The translations under genes were made by a program, and so were the position numbers. The notes beneath the pieces are model-generated. The model saw nothing but the letters and a program-made list of their open reading frames with translations. It did not search any database and was not told the origin of the DNA. A stretch of 64,000 bases of DNA from Niebla homalea (Eukaryota; Ascomycota; Lecanoromycetes; Lecanorales; Ramalinaceae), in NCBI GenBank assembly GCA_019925105.1, contig JAHGAU010000002.1, forward strand, positions 248,001-312,000, given 5' to 3'. Below are positions 23,172 to 35,503 of this stretch, piece by piece (position 1 is the first letter of the stretch; each line of letters starts with the position of its first letter).

Positions 23172-24879
23172 GAGTGTTAGTTGTGATCAGATAGATATAG
23201 CGACCTCCTGAACCATGTGGGCCTTCACCAAAAAGAGCCTCATCTCTTCCAATTTCGCATTCCTCAAATGGCTGCCTCGAGCAATGGCGCTTGCAGAATG
23301 TGGGATGCCTCACGAATCGAAGCTTTTCTGAGGCCGGCCGGTCCCACGTTATTCCGTCCCATTATAAGAACATTTAGGGTATTGTGTTTGGAAGTTTTCT
23401 TGCGCAGGCCAGACAGTGGGCAAGACTCACGAAGATGAATGTGTGTGCTCTCTTTACTCTGATGCTCTCCCGTGTCTTGTAAACTGACCATCGGTAGGCC
23501 GCACCCGTCAATCCTCGGCCTATGCTGCAGTCGCTGTAAGTTTTTATAGCCTCTCCCCGTCACTTGCGATGCACTATGCGCCAGTCGCACATCAGGATCG
23601 CTAGCTCCGACACTGACAACCCTCAATCGTAGTGTCAACCAGCCAGTCATCATACGTCTCAAGTGGGGCCAGACAGAATACCATGGCCGCCTCATCAGTG
23701 TAGACTCATACATGAACATTCAATTATCGAGCACAGAAGAATACATTGATGGCAAGAATACAGGCCAATTAGGTCAGGTCTTGATTCGGTATGAGCATGA
23801 ACCATTGAAATAACTGAGAGTGTACTGAATGTGGTCAGATGCAACAACGTGTTATGGATATCCGGCGACAACGGAACGAAGCAGGAGGACGTCAAGATGG
23901 AAGGCTGAGAGAGAGCCTGTAAGCATGGAACCAGAGATGTAGTGATACCCTTTGGAATTGTGGTCAGAGACGGCAGTGTCTGCGAGGGCAGGAGTGACAC
24001 CTTGTCCAGCTTTGCAAGGCTCACCCAAACACTCCTTGATTTGGACAGTCAAGCTTCACCACGTGTGTCAGTTCCAGGGAGGTTGGTTGCAGTGAACATC
24101 CTCACGGGAGACATTCGGACAAGACATACGACAGGATATGCTGCTGAAGACTAGTCTCCAGAAACAATCCGAATTTCATGAGATGCGACATATTACAATA
24201 TCTGCCCTCTACCGTCGAATGAGCGTGATGCTTGGCAAAAGATCTCGAGGAACTTGACACGTTCCTTATTGATTGGTGGAAAGGGTGTTGTTTCCACAAC
24301 AGCTTTCATGATCGGCTTTCGACAGGGGGCAGCCACGTAGTCCCAAATCCCCCCGACTCAATTGAGACTTTGAGAGGTTGGAATACCCCGTACTGGGTCA
24401 AAGAGTAATCGTCTCTTGAGGCTCTTAGATGCATGAACATAGTCTTTTGTACGTAAAGCGAATGCTGTCATTGCCGCCCCTGTTCCGATATGCTGCTACC
24501 TATCATTCTCGCCAATTTCCAACGCAATGTCCCACAATTGACGGGTTGCAGCGTCGCACCATCGCAGGTCCAATTCCTGCAACCTCTCAAGTCAGATTAG
24601 AGAAGAACGTGGCCGCTGTCAAACCACATATAGAAAGGCTTCAGGCACGGAGCCAGAGCCCAAAGCTTTTATCCGGAAGGGGAAGAAGCGGTCAGGCTGG
24701 CGGCAAAACACCGGTACGTCCCTCCTCCCCCGCCCCGCAGCCCTGTGAGATAACCATTGAGAAAGAGCTTCGAGCGAATAACTCCCTCCCCCCCAACCGT
24801 TCCACATAAATACCTCTGACTTCCCAAGCCTCTTCCTTGCAATGAAGGCTTTGGTAATTTGGAATCCAATGGTCGACTC
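23172..24879. other. Divergent promoter region between ARP3 and KCS1
   Basis: 1.7 kb shared by two outward-facing genes. A 126-codon forward frame at 24429-24809 starts with ATG and lies directly upstream of the kinase. It may be 5' UTR, an upstream frame or an alternative first exon. No domain is visible in it. Confidence 0.4.
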
Positions 24880-27800
24880 ATGTCAAACTTTTGCGCCGCT
24901 CCAGATCATGCCTCACCTGCTACATCGGTGAGGTCTTCTGAGGCGCCGGTCAACGATCAAGATGTACTCCCTGCAACACCCACGGCGGAGTCAAAAGCGA
25001 TAACCTCCGCCGAGGTCGAGTCTTCCCGTGGAGACCTTCCTATCCCTTCTTTGCCAACCGAGCATGTAGATTTACGGAAGCTGGTGCTGCAAGGTGTTAA
25101 TGATGCCTCTCTGCCCCACGAGGAGGACGAAAGCGATGCAAGCACGCCTCGCTTACCTCCAGCCAGAGGCGGCAGCCACGACTTTGACGATTTTCTTTCC
25201 GAGGGTGACACGAGCCTGGAAGCGAGACACCCGTCAATGGATCATGAGGAAGGTGCTTTGCGACAGTTCAGCGAGGGTATATCTCAGAAACAGGAACATG
25301 CATCATCTATAGCAACAAGCATTACTACAGCTCAAGCATTCAATTCTCCTCATGTATTGCATGCCAGTAGTACGCTTTCGTCTCCTGACGCATGCCCGCA
25401 TCAAATTGGACCCAGAGAGAAAGACCCTTCCCGAGTGCCTTCCACAATGTCACGCCAGGATACATGTGGAGAAGGCTGCAGCTCCCCCGATGCTTCGCTG
25501 GACACATCTGGATCAGCATTGACCTCCAATGGTCTTTCCAGGGTGGCGCCAGAATTCATACCAGAGAAGGACAGCCTATCGCACAATCACAGAACAGAAG
25601 CATTTGGAGAGCAGAGGAATCGAAGTACAAGCAGAGGCAGCCATGGACGGGTCGAGAAGAATATCGAAGCGACGCTTCCAAACAATGCTCCTAGGGGTCA
25701 TGCTAGAAGCCGCAAATCGAGCCATATGATGGGTCTATTTAAGGAGAATGACACTCCTGAGGAAGCACGAAAAAATCTGCAGGTCGCCAAATCGTCCTCA
25801 ACCATCTCAGGCAGCGACCTGATGGAAACCTCGGACCCAAGTGCTGCTCCAGTTCAAGGTGATCGGGCAAGAGTCGTGCAGTCTTCAACTAAGACGGGAA
25901 AAGATGAGGACAGTCCAGAGGTGATACCCAACAGGGAATTGGAGGGTGATAGGGCGATTCTCGATGGAATGAGGAGCGCATCATCCTTAGAAGCATGCAA
26001 TGGTGATAGTGCCTCTGACGAGTCGCCAACGAGCGACACCTCACGAGAAAGGGATCCGAAAATCGCCTATACTCTGGCACGGGACGCAGGTGACAGGAGC
26101 TCAAGAAAAAAGCTACCTTCAAGGCTGCTTCAGGAAATCCGTGAGCACCACAATCTGGGTGCTCCGGTCCATGACAAGTTTAGGAAAAGCCAAGGCGTAC
26201 AGTCAACAAAACCACAGGAGCAGCAGGCCAAGTCGCAACCGCAGACTGGTTGTCAAAAGAGCGACGAAGGCTGTGGTCGTGGTAAAGAGAGCGGACAGGC
26301 TGAAGAGCAGGACGGCGATGAAGAGGGATCTGATAAAGAGCAAATCTCGTCAGCCTTGTATTACCCACATGAGGCTCCCTCACCAGATGCGCTGCAAGAT
26401 GTAAGCATTGAGCATGCAAGGAATAGGAAAGACGCAGAGCAAGAGCAGGACGAAGCGTTACCTGCGGCTGCAATCAATACCAAAGAGGAAGATGAGGAGT
26501 CCCAAAACGAGGTGGACATCAATCTTCAATCCCGGAATCGGAGTCGCCATTTGCATGGAGATCTGCAAAAAGCAAGGCTTTCGACTGGCGAGCAGGATCT
26601 CCACAAACCCTTTGAGTCGTCTACATCCGCCTCGGAGTCTGAGGTAGACTCGCAGGGCTACTCAAGCTATACTGACGATGCTGCGCCAACACCAAAAGCG
26701 TCTCCTGACCCTAAGGTCCCCTTCTTACAAAGCAAAGGCCGAAAGAAACGGCCCGCTGCCCCCTTGGGAGCAGTGGAGCTCAAACCCTACAATCATCAGG
26801 TTGGAGGACACACAACTGTGTTTCGCTTCTCCAAGCGAGCCGTCTGCAAGCAATTGACAAGTAGAGAAAATCGGTTCTATGAGCTGGTCGAGAAGTTTCA
26901 CCCGGAGTTGATGAAATTTCTCCCAAAGTAAGTTTTCTCTACAGTGCCTGGATGTATTGTGATACTAATAGTGCCTCATTTTGTAGGTACATTGGCGTGC
27001 TTAACGTAACCTTTCGGAAGTCTGGGAAGCAGAAACCAAAGAATGAGGAGCAGGTTGATGTCAGAAAACCGGAATCCACACTGAATATTGAAGTAACTCC
27101 GGCAAGCGAAGCTGTTCCAACGCAAGAGCCGACTCTACCCAGCTCAGGGCATCAGCCGCAGCCCCGAACAGTAAGTCACTCTCAACAACAAGGACAGATA
27201 CCCCAAGTCATTCTAGCACAAAATCGACATATCATACCAGACAATCTATTCTCCCCCATCAAACACACAAATGGAACACTCTCAAGGTCTGTACCTCGAT
27301 CCAGTCACCCAAGTATCCTAGGAGCTGGAATTGCCCAATTCGACGGGATGGACGGGTCCGCCTCTTCAATCAATGGTCATGCATTCGAACCCCGCCCATC
27401 ACTTAATAAGCACACTGTCAGCTGGGGGGCAACTACTGTCAATACTAAGCTCAAGGACGAGGTTTTGCGAGAAGTGTTCACACCTCCAACGATTTATCGT
27501 CATGGCCGTCATGGCCGGAACCATCACACGCTTCCAAAGGTGGCGGAGTCGCAAGAGCCGAGGCGCTCCGATTTAGCTGAAGCACTTCTATCCAGGCGAA
27601 GCTCCAGATCCGAGCAAACGGCTCCAAAATTGGATCTCTTGTCAGCAGAACCTCCTTCTGCTCCATCCTTGACCGCTCAGAGCTCCACCAACATATCCTC
27701 CCGGCAATCTTCAGCGAGCTCTATACCAGGACTCTCACATGCCCAAAGCGCAACAGGACCAAGGGGAGGCAGTGGCAAGGACGACACCGATTCAAAGGGC

Positions 27801-28955
27801 ATCCAGAATTCCGCTTCCCGTACTATCCGACGACGTCATTCTGGGAGCGGTCTTCGCAGCAAACAGATCGATGTTGACAGCACAAAGCGCAGCGCCTACG
27901 AATTTTACGAAGACGATGGCTACGGCGGCGATGAAGAGGATGAGATGTTTGCCATGGACATGGATACAATGGTACCGCCGGGACCTCGGACGGCTCTAAT
28001 CAAAGCGAAAGGCTCGACTGCTAGCAATGCTGGCCCTCCATCTCTGAGTCCAGAGGACTCTTTCAATAGCAATGAGCCCAACATTCGCCCTATGGAGGGC
28101 GCGAAGGACAACATCTCTGCTACCGTTGTAGAAAGCTCTGAGGTCGGCGCCCTCAGCTTTCCTCCTGCTCCTACCAACCCCAAGGAGGCACAGGGGCAGC
28201 CGGACGAGCGCGTCCAACTTTTTCTTCTGCTAGAGGATCTCACGTCAAGCATGCAGCACCCATGTGTGATTGACTTGAAGATGGGAAGCCGCCAATATGG
28301 TATCGAAGCGGACGAGAAGAAGAAGAAGTCTCAACGCCGCAAGTGTAAGGAGACAACTTCACAGAAGCTGGGCGTCCGACTCTGCGGCATGCAGGCTTGG
28401 AAGCCCGCCGATCAATCATATACCTTTCTTGATAAATACTATGGTCGTGAGGTCACCACGGGCAGCGATTTTCAATCCAATTTGAAGAGCTTCTTCTTCG
28501 GTTCTGTGTCGCACAGCAGCGCCATTGCCCACATTTGCGCAGCGTTGGACAAATTGGCGACTCTGGAGGGCATCATCAAGGGCATACCAGGATATCGCTT
28601 CTATGCCAGCAGCCTCCTCCTGATGTATGACGGCGCCGATAAGAAGGATGAAAATGGAGACCCATCCCCTGCTTTGCGCCTCAAGCTTGTTGATTTTGCA
28701 AACTGTGTTACCACTGAAGAGGGATCATCAACTTCAGCGACCACACCGCCGCATCAGCCCAATGGGATCGATCGAGGGTATATTCGTGGCCTCAAATCCA
28801 TTCGCCTGTATCTGACCAAGATTCTCAAGGAAGCGTGGGCGGAGAATGAGGGTGTTACTGGAGGTCCTGAGCTTCGGGCGAAGTTGGCGGGTGTGCCAGC
28901 TGCTTGGAGGGAAGAGGAGTACGAAGAGTATGATGCGGGCAACGTGAGCACTTGA
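24880..28955 (+). CDS. kcs1: Inositol hexakisphosphate kinase (Kcs1/IP6K)
   Basis: Two exons (24880-26927 and 26987-28955) encode 1,338 residues. The intron has GTAAGT, a TACTAAT-like branch site (ATACTAATAG near 26963) and TTTGTAG. The first ~620 residues are disordered and charged. The inositol-polyphosphate kinase domain begins near LKPYNHQVGGHTTVFRF, continues FYELVEKFHPELMKFLPKY, and shows the hallmark P-x-x-x-D-x-K-x-G as PCVIDLKMG (about residue 1,110), then SSLLLMYDG and KLVDFANC (the metal-binding D-F-A element). The enzyme converts IP6 to pyrophosphate 5-IP7, affecting phosphate sensing, vacuoles and stress responses. ATG 24880 is the first in-frame ATG of this exon. The linker between the two conserved halves is unusually long, as in other filamentous fungi. 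Confidence 0.93.
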
Positions 28956-31455
28956 CAAAGTCTCGTGCTTCTTGCGAGCGATGCAGCCTGGACGGCTTTA
29001 GCGAGGTTAGATTCTGCTTGGTCTTTTTCCACCCATGCTCTTCGCTTAGCCTTGGAGTTCAGGGGCTGGGCTCGTCTTGTCCGCTAGACGAAATCTCTAA
29101 AATCCCAAGTGTTGCCAACATTGGGATACACAGTGCTCTGCTATCTCCAAGTACGATGATGTTGTACTTTACATGTACACAATCTGCTCGTTCGCCTTTC
29201 GCGTTTCCACATCAGGAGTTCCCTACCCTAACCTCAAAGACTCCCCACCAAAACTTTCCCGTCTCCTCCATTTCGCTCTTCTTCTCAGCGCCCACGTTTC
29301 AACGCCTCTACCAAATGTATCCTATGCCGGTTCTCGACGCCCATCAATCTGATGTGACCGCTCCTCCCCTTAATCCACCTTTTTTTTACCCAACCCATCT
29401 CCTCTTCCCCCACAATTTCCCCCACCCGTCCCTTCTCCAATGATTCCTTTGATAACTCTTGCAGCTCCAGCATAATAACATCTTCTATCCTCCTGGTGTG
29501 CGATTGCTTATTGGGTGGTAGAATCCTTGCTTTTGAGGGACCACCCAAAGAAAGGAATTACACGCAAGATCGCTGGGAAGGAGGGAAGGGAGGAGTGAAT
29601 GAATGCCGGGTTTGGCGAAATGGGGGTTGCTGCAATTGGGGTGGATGGATGGATGGATGGATGGGTGGGGCTTTTGTGTGGTTTGAGGGAAGGGAAGGTG
29701 GTGTGGGAGAGATAAGGGGGGTTGGGGATGCGGAGAGGGGAGGAGTGAGTAGGTGGTTGGGAGGGAGGAAGATATCAAATCAAGGAGGGTAGGAGGGAGG
29801 AATGAAAACGGCGGAAGAGAGGCTGGTGCGTGCCAGGGGGGATGAACTGATGGGGTTGGAGAACCAACGTTTCAAAACTTTGATATTAGGATTGTGGCCT
29901 CCGTTGGAATCGGTGGGCAAGAGGCAGGTCAGTGGCCGAGGTCGCCCCGCTTCAATGCCGGACATTCAATCTACTGTCACAGCAGTCTCAGCCACACTGG
30001 GAAATCGATCTTGTCCTGGACCTTCCCATGTTCAGCTTTTGGAGGGTGAGAGCCGGGCTAGGTCGAATTGGAACGGCAAATGCTTGCTAGAAGATCTGGA
30101 GGACGTGGGACAGCATCCGCTCCTGCACATCAGAGGTTTAAAACAAACTTGGCCTGTTGAAAGCCTGATACTATGCTTGCTACTACAACGTTTTGACTTA
30201 TAGACAAGGATCTCACCAGTCTGGAAAGAACTTGCATCAACCCTCGGCGAGCGGTCGCTAGGTAGCCAAACCATGCTTGATCGGTAAAACCTAGTGGAGA
30301 AATACTTCACAGGATGGTAACTGTATTGATCCTTGGCCTTACCACGTTTCAATCCTTAACTCCAGAATCTGGTCATGATGAAACGCAGACGCATAATGCC
30401 TGACAAGAGGTAATCGTAATACAAAATCTGATGCTGGCGAATTAAAACAAGATAAGTCAGGCCTAGCGTACTTAGACGTAGTATTACTGTCCTTACTCTT
30501 TCCAAATTTCATTCGTTCGAGAGAATACCATCCCTAACTCAATGCTACTGCTACAGGACTGCAATGAGATAGATCAGGCTTAGCTTATAAGAAGCTAGTC
30601 GAAATGGCTTCAAACAAGAAGCTTGTGACTCATCTAGAATAGAGGTAAGAAAATTCAGTAAGAAATGACTCAATGGCGGCAAGATTTCTTCAATACAATG
30701 TCACACCTCACAGGTACACAACATGACGGAAAAGAATAATGACGTCTGAGAGAGAGTGGGTAATGCACTCAAGTTAATCTGTCGTGCTTGGTGTATGCCG
30801 ACGCCTACCTTCCATGCGTTACAGGAGGAAAGAAGTGCACATCTAGCAGAGGTTGTTCATATCTCTTTGCGACCCTCGAAGTAGGTAGCGTGAGAGTAGC
30901 AGCTTCGGTAAGAAGACCACCGCAAATTACTGAGATGCTTCTGATGGAGGTAGAGCACCCTGAGCAAGAAGGAATGGATCGAGATACGATCGAAGATGAT
31001 CTATTTTGAAGGTAGGTAGGGTTTCAAGAAATGGCACCGGCTCCTTGAGAGGTCATTTCGCAGCGAGTGATATGTCAGTAGGTTCTGCCGAGGATTCGCC
31101 GAGTGGTGAACATCGACGTGGAGAACACTCAGAGTGCTCGAGGCGCTCTTGATTCATGAACATCGCGGCCAAAGAGCTGCCCAACTCTAGATTCTAACAC
31201 TTGATCTTTTTTTATTCATTCATAATCTCAGATCCCAAGATTCTTTGCAAACGACAAGAGACTTCTTTAAAAATTTAGCACGCTTTCTCTCTTAAGCTCG
31301 AAGGAAACGGTCTCCTGCCTGCGTACATAGGGGATGTTGAGTTACTTTCCTTTCCTGAATAGCACGGCTTAGCATTCGGATGTCTGCTTGTACCCAAACA
31401 CGGCGAATCCTTCGAGAGGGCAATCGATCCCTGATTGGCGTTTCTGAAGTTGGAA
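28956..31455. other. 2.5 kb intergenic, strand-asymmetric tract and GGAT microsatellite
   Basis: 29170-29470 is strongly C/T-rich on the + strand and 29570-29830 strongly G/A-rich. Between them lies a run of about five GGAT units (near 29642-29663). I see no convincing gene. Long frames here are low-complexity products of this composition. Confidence 0.4.
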
Positions 31456-32748
31456 ATGGGCCTCGACGACCATGCTCAAACGGACATCAGGGTCCAGTCC
31501 AATGACGCCGCTCAGAGTCAGCCGCCGAACCCGCATCTTGATCTTGTCACCTTTTCGAATACGCTTGCACCAAATAATGGAAGCATGCTACATCGTGCCT
31601 TGAGACAATGGCTGCAGGCTTTCCCGGAAGAAGCTTTGCAACTGCTACACGCAGAGGTGCAGGAGCTACCGTTGTCACAGAACTTTAGGACTTTTGCCTC
31701 GGGCCATACGGTCTATCCCCCTTTGCTCCAACTTCCCTCAGATCTATTCTCGAAGTGGCCGTCAAGGATGTCTGACGTTTTCATTCAAAATGCTAAATCG
31801 CTATATCCTATTCTATGCCGGACATTCAAGGTTACCCACGTAGCATTAAATGGGCCCATTCCAGCGGCACTCGTTGATTCGCATGACCCTTGTATTTCAG
31901 GTAGAGACCTGAGCAAGAACGTTCTGCGATCGCCGGTGAAATTTCATCCCGTTCATGGCGATTTTGGACCGCTCGTCTCCCCGTTTCATCATCCCACAGA
32001 GGCTGATTTTCAACAAGCCTTTTGGTGCACAGCAGTGCAGAACGGCATTTCACAAACCTGGGCCCCACGGTATACAATGTTCTCTCGTGGCAACATATTA
32101 GAGAAGGCTCGCGTCCTTAATATAGAAACTCTCGAATCTGGTCGATTGGGTTGTTCAGCCGAGGAGACTTCTGCTGTTGACCTGTACGCAGGCATTGGCT
32201 ATTTTGCTTTTAGTTATGCAAAAGCGAAGGTGATGAATGTGCTCTGTTGGGAGATCAATCCGTGGAGCGTTGAAGCTCTAAGGCGCGGAGCGATGAACAA
32301 TCGGTGGCTTGTGGATGTCTGTGAAGAAGGACAGGACGCCAGTGTTCTTACCAATACAGGACAACCGAGGATGATTGTCTTTGCCGAGTCCAACGAGCGA
32401 GCGCCAGACAGATTGAGAAAGCTTAGGTGTTCGTTATTACCTGTTAGACACGTCAATTGCGGCTTTCTGCCTAGCTCGCAGGAGAGTTGGAAGACTGCAG
32501 TAGAGGTGCTTGATCCGTTTTGGGGAGGCTGGGTGCATGCTCATGAGAACATCGCAAAGAAAAACATTGAATGTAGGAAGCTTGAGATCGTGGAGAAATT
32601 CGAGGGCCTGGTCTCGAAAGTTTATGGTCCACATCATGGAAGACAGATCAAATGCGAGCACCTTGAACGCGTCAAGTCATATTCGCCACACGTAATCCAC
32701 TGTGTGCTTGATATTGCAATTGAGCGAATCGAGACGCCAGCGTCATGA
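31456..32748 (+). CDS. trm12: tRNA wybutosine-synthesizing protein 2 (Trm12/TYW2)
   Basis: A single exon of 430 residues from the first in-frame ATG, 31456. FWCTAVQNGISQTWAPRYTM and FSRGNILEKARVL are the conserved pre-Rossmann block of TYW2. AVDLYAGIGYFAF (about residue 240) is the SAM-fold glycine motif, VLCWEINPWSVEALRRG the acidic end of strand 2, and LDPFWGGWVHAHENI the post-motif region. The enzyme transfers the aminocarboxypropyl group of S-adenosylmethionine to the tricyclic base at tRNA-Phe position 37. The N-terminal ~90 residues are variable as in relatives. The stop lies 19 bases from the stop of the opposing gene. Confidence 0.92.
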   Translation: MGLDDHAQTDIRVQSNDAAQSQPPNPHLDLVTFSNTLAPNNGSMLHRALRQWLQAFPEEALQLLHAEVQELPLSQNFRTFASGHTVYPPLLQLPSDLFSKWPSRMSDVFIQNAKSLYPILCRTFKVTHVALNGPIPAALVDSHDPCISGRDLSKNVLRSPVKFHPVHGDFGPLVSPFHHPTEADFQQAFWCTAVQNGISQTWAPRYTMFSRGNILEKARVLNIETLESGRLGCSAEETSAVDLYAGIGYFAFSYAKAKVMNVLCWEINPWSVEALRRGAMNNRWLVDVCEEGQDASVLTNTGQPRMIVFAESNERAPDRLRKLRCSLLPVRHVNCGFLPSSQESWKTAVEVLDPFWGGWVHAHENIAKKNIECRKLEIVEKFEGLVSKVYGPHHGRQIKCEHLERVKSYSPHVIHCVLDIAIERIETPAS

Positions 32749-32767
32749 CCTGGACTCTGTTTGAAAT

Positions 32768-33557
32768 CTAATACCTTCTAAACTTCTGCGGAATGTTCTG
32801 TTCCACAATCTGCATCCGATCCAAAATCTCCTGCCGTTCTGCTGCCGCATCGATTTCATCGTGTTTCCGGAAATGCTCGATGTCCTCAGGATGTGTGAGA
32901 TCCTCTTCTCTCGTATCTAATATGCTTATTAGCCCTTCTGTGGATTGCGTATGCCACGTGCAAATAACGTCTTACTTTCATCGTGAAACTTCTCAAAGTG
33001 ATGTATTTCATACTCATATTCGTCATCGCCATGATGCCCCGGTCCAGTCTGCAGTCAGGATCTGTCAGCCTCCCGTCACAAAGTCCAATCCACACAATCA
33101 TCTCTTCAAAACTCCGTTCTCGTCTCCGCAAGCCCTTGATGTAACAAAGTCTCCAACGTACCCCAAAATCCGGCAACCTCTTCCCCTCCCTGACCCACCC
33201 ATCCATCCACTCCTCTTTGCTCACAAGCGCATCCGCATTCTTATCAAAGATCGCCAACACCCCATTCACCACCTCCCCCTTCCGCTGCTCCGTCACCTCC
33301 CTCGCGCTCTCATCATCCAACCCATACGTCCTGCGTATATCTTGAACCGTCCACGCGCCGCTGGAATCATAATCGTGCAATTGGAAGAAAGCGGAGGGGT
33401 CGAGGTTGGCGATGTGGTGTTCTTCGGCCATGTGGCGCGTTGCCCAGTCCGAGGCGTCTTCGGGGGAGAGCATGGGGGCTTGCTCGTGCGAGCCGTGGGA
33501 GGAGATGAAAGGTGTGAGGAGGGGGAGGAGGACGAGGGTGAGGTAGTTGGGATACAT
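32768..33557 (-). CDS. Secretory-pathway EF-hand protein, SSP120-like
   Basis: ATG 33557 starts a signal peptide, MYPNYLTLVLLPLLTPFISS. EF-hand-like loops follow: LHDYDSSGAWTVQDIRRTYG and IFDKNADALVSKEEWMDGW. A first intron (GTACGT ... CTGCAG) leads to TGPGHHGDDEYEYEIHHFEK. A second (GTAAGA ... ATTAG) leads to TREEDLTHPEDIEHFRKHDE and a charged C-terminus ending QNIPQKFRRY at the TAG whose coordinates are 32768-32770. This order (signal, two EF-hands, HHxxxH-E linker, LTHPEDIEHFRKHD) matches yeast Ssp120 and relatives of the nucleobindin/Cab45 type. It probably binds calcium in the ER or Golgi. An antisense neighbour (trm12) ends just beyond. Confidence 0.85.
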
Positions 33558-34816
33558 AGCAAACAGGTCTGGGTGGGGTTTGATGGGTAGAAGGGAAAAG
33601 GACTTGTTCGATGAAGTGGGACATTAATCAAAGGGGTTGATGTGAAAGGAGAAGGCTGATGTATCGCGTAGTGAAGATCTTAAGAGCGCGACGAAAATAT
33701 CTTGGCATGGGATCATCAACGATACCCATCTTGCTATCTTACGGCGCATCATGTTTAGAATGTATCTGGGTGCTCTATAAGTATCATGGCGGCTTATCTC
33801 TCTCACTCTGCTCACTCTGACCAGCTTCTCTCCCAGCCAAGCTCTCCGTGTATATGTTACGTTGATCCCTTTTTTTAAATAAAAAAAGAAAATCTTAAAT
33901 GTCAACATAGGGCTTCACTGTGATGATGCCCAGTCTTCTTGCCGTGACGATCGCATGAACGCGGAGCCTTCTGAATCGACTTTATGATTGCATGGCATCT
34001 GAGCTATCATTCTTCGGTCGTTGGTCTCATTTGCAACTTTCTTTGTCTCTTCCTCGCAAATCCATCGCCTGACTAGGTCAAGGGAGTACTTCATATCTAG
34101 AGAACTGTCAACCTTAATTACAAATACGTGACATTGTATACAGAGGTGCATGAGACATAACAAAGCACAGCCACCTCGAAGATGTGATGAATGAGGAACA
34201 TGTTTCCGGATCTGCTTCCGGATCTGCGTGAATGCTACCTTTGCTCCTTGACTCTGAGCCATTTCCAGCATTGTGATTTTTGGAATTGACACCAACTTCG
34301 TTGCTGTTGACCACTGTAGCCGTAGCTGCTCATTTCGCAAACGATGCTTACGCGCAATAGGCTTTCGGTAATAGCAACTACTGGAATAGACGTTATTTCT
34401 TCCTCGGTTGCGAGCCTGATCAGGGCGCAACCATGAAAGCGTTGTTCAAACAAATTGGTAGATCACTCTCATGCAACATAATTATTACCTGATGCCAAAT
34501 TGGGCTCCGCATCGAACTACGGCTTCAAGACATGATTACCCAGCATTTCGGCAACTGCCGTCTCCGACGTCTACCAAAACATCGTTGACGTTGAGCTCAC
34601 AAGCAGTGTAAACAGTCGCGCCATCCAGAAAACAGTTTTGTCTCCGTCAACCACGACAATCCTCACCTCCAAGAAGCGAGCAACTTGGACTCGAAAGGTT
34701 ACCCCGCTATGACAGGCATGAGCACGAGATACGTAATGCTATTTGCATGATTCTGGGATGCCAAATGTAGCGAATATTCCGACTGTCCCAGGCTCAATGT
34801 AGCGGAGACACAATTC
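33558..34816. other. Intergenic, nothing firmly recognised
   Basis: About 1.26 kb. It holds the SSP120-like promoter and, to the right, sequence in which the 5' part of the decayed metallopeptidase should lie, though I cannot align it. A small AT palindrome sits at about 33870-33890. Confidence 0.35.
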
Positions 34817-34990
34817 ATGGACGGCAATTCAGCCTTTTCGGACCAATTGAGGATCGACTACAATAAGCAGTCCACCGTCATCCACAAGCTGGTGCACCTC
34901 TACCAACCTCGTCTGGACACTCGCAAGGTGTACGGTATCAACCAATGCATGAGGCTGTCAGCCTTCGATCGACTGAAAAATCCGAACAAC
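34817..34990 (+). pseudogene. Remnant of a deuterolysin-like (M35) metallopeptidase
   Basis: A stretch reading QSTVIHKLVHLYQP, then LDTRKVYGINQCMRLSAFD, then LKNPNNK resembles the zinc-binding end of fungal aspzincins: H-E-x-x-H, D/YG, C, and A-x-x-NADNY. The glutamate of H-E-x-x-H is lysine here (HKLVH, codon AAG instead of GAG). That would abolish catalysis. Upstream sequence is not open and downstream residues (to 35503) look random. I therefore call a relic, not a gene. It could be coincidence, but several spaced positions agree. Confidence 0.4.
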
Positions 34991-35503
34991 AAACCTTTCC
35001 ACTGTGGTATTAAGTCCCGTACCGCATGGAATCCTGAGATTCCATCGAGAACGTGGCAAAGCAAGCCCGCGCTAAGATCCAAGCACTTGTCGTGGCTCGA
35101 TGCACTCAGTCCCCGGGTCTGCCCTTCAAAATCTGGATGCACCTTCATGATCCTGTCCTTCCTAGAATATAGTCCTTGTACCCGTATTCGTGCACTAGGG
35201 CCACCCTCCCCCTCTGAGTCGAAACCATCTCCCCTCTCCCCCCTTCTCGGACCAGATATATCCTCTGCACACACAATAGCCAAGCTAGGGAAACCTCCCC
35301 ATCAAAATGCAGACCTGGGTCTCTCACTCAAGTTCCTCTTCGCCGGTATCTTAACCCAAAAACCCCAAGACGATCTCCCCCACCCGAGCCAGGAACCCTT
35401 AAAACACGACTTGCCCACTTCATACTGCACACTGCACTTACTTCCCCCACCAACACTTACCCTGCTCCAATTTGCCTCTTCAACGCCTATACGATCGCAG
35501 TAA

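Noticed and set aside
23264..24052. Reverse frames upstream of ARP3
   Set aside because: No start, domain or splice model; they lie in the divergent promoter region.
28952..29443. 163-codon forward frame after KCS1
   Set aside because: It begins inside the last codons of KCS1 in another frame and runs into low-complexity C/T-rich sequence.
29485..29792. Frames of about 98 codons on both strands near the GGAT repeat
   Set aside because: Both are translations of the same simple-sequence tract.
34991..35503. Continuation of the forward open frame after the metallopeptidase-like piece
   Set aside because: The residues are Pro/Ser-rich and match no domain; the frame stays open only because of base composition.
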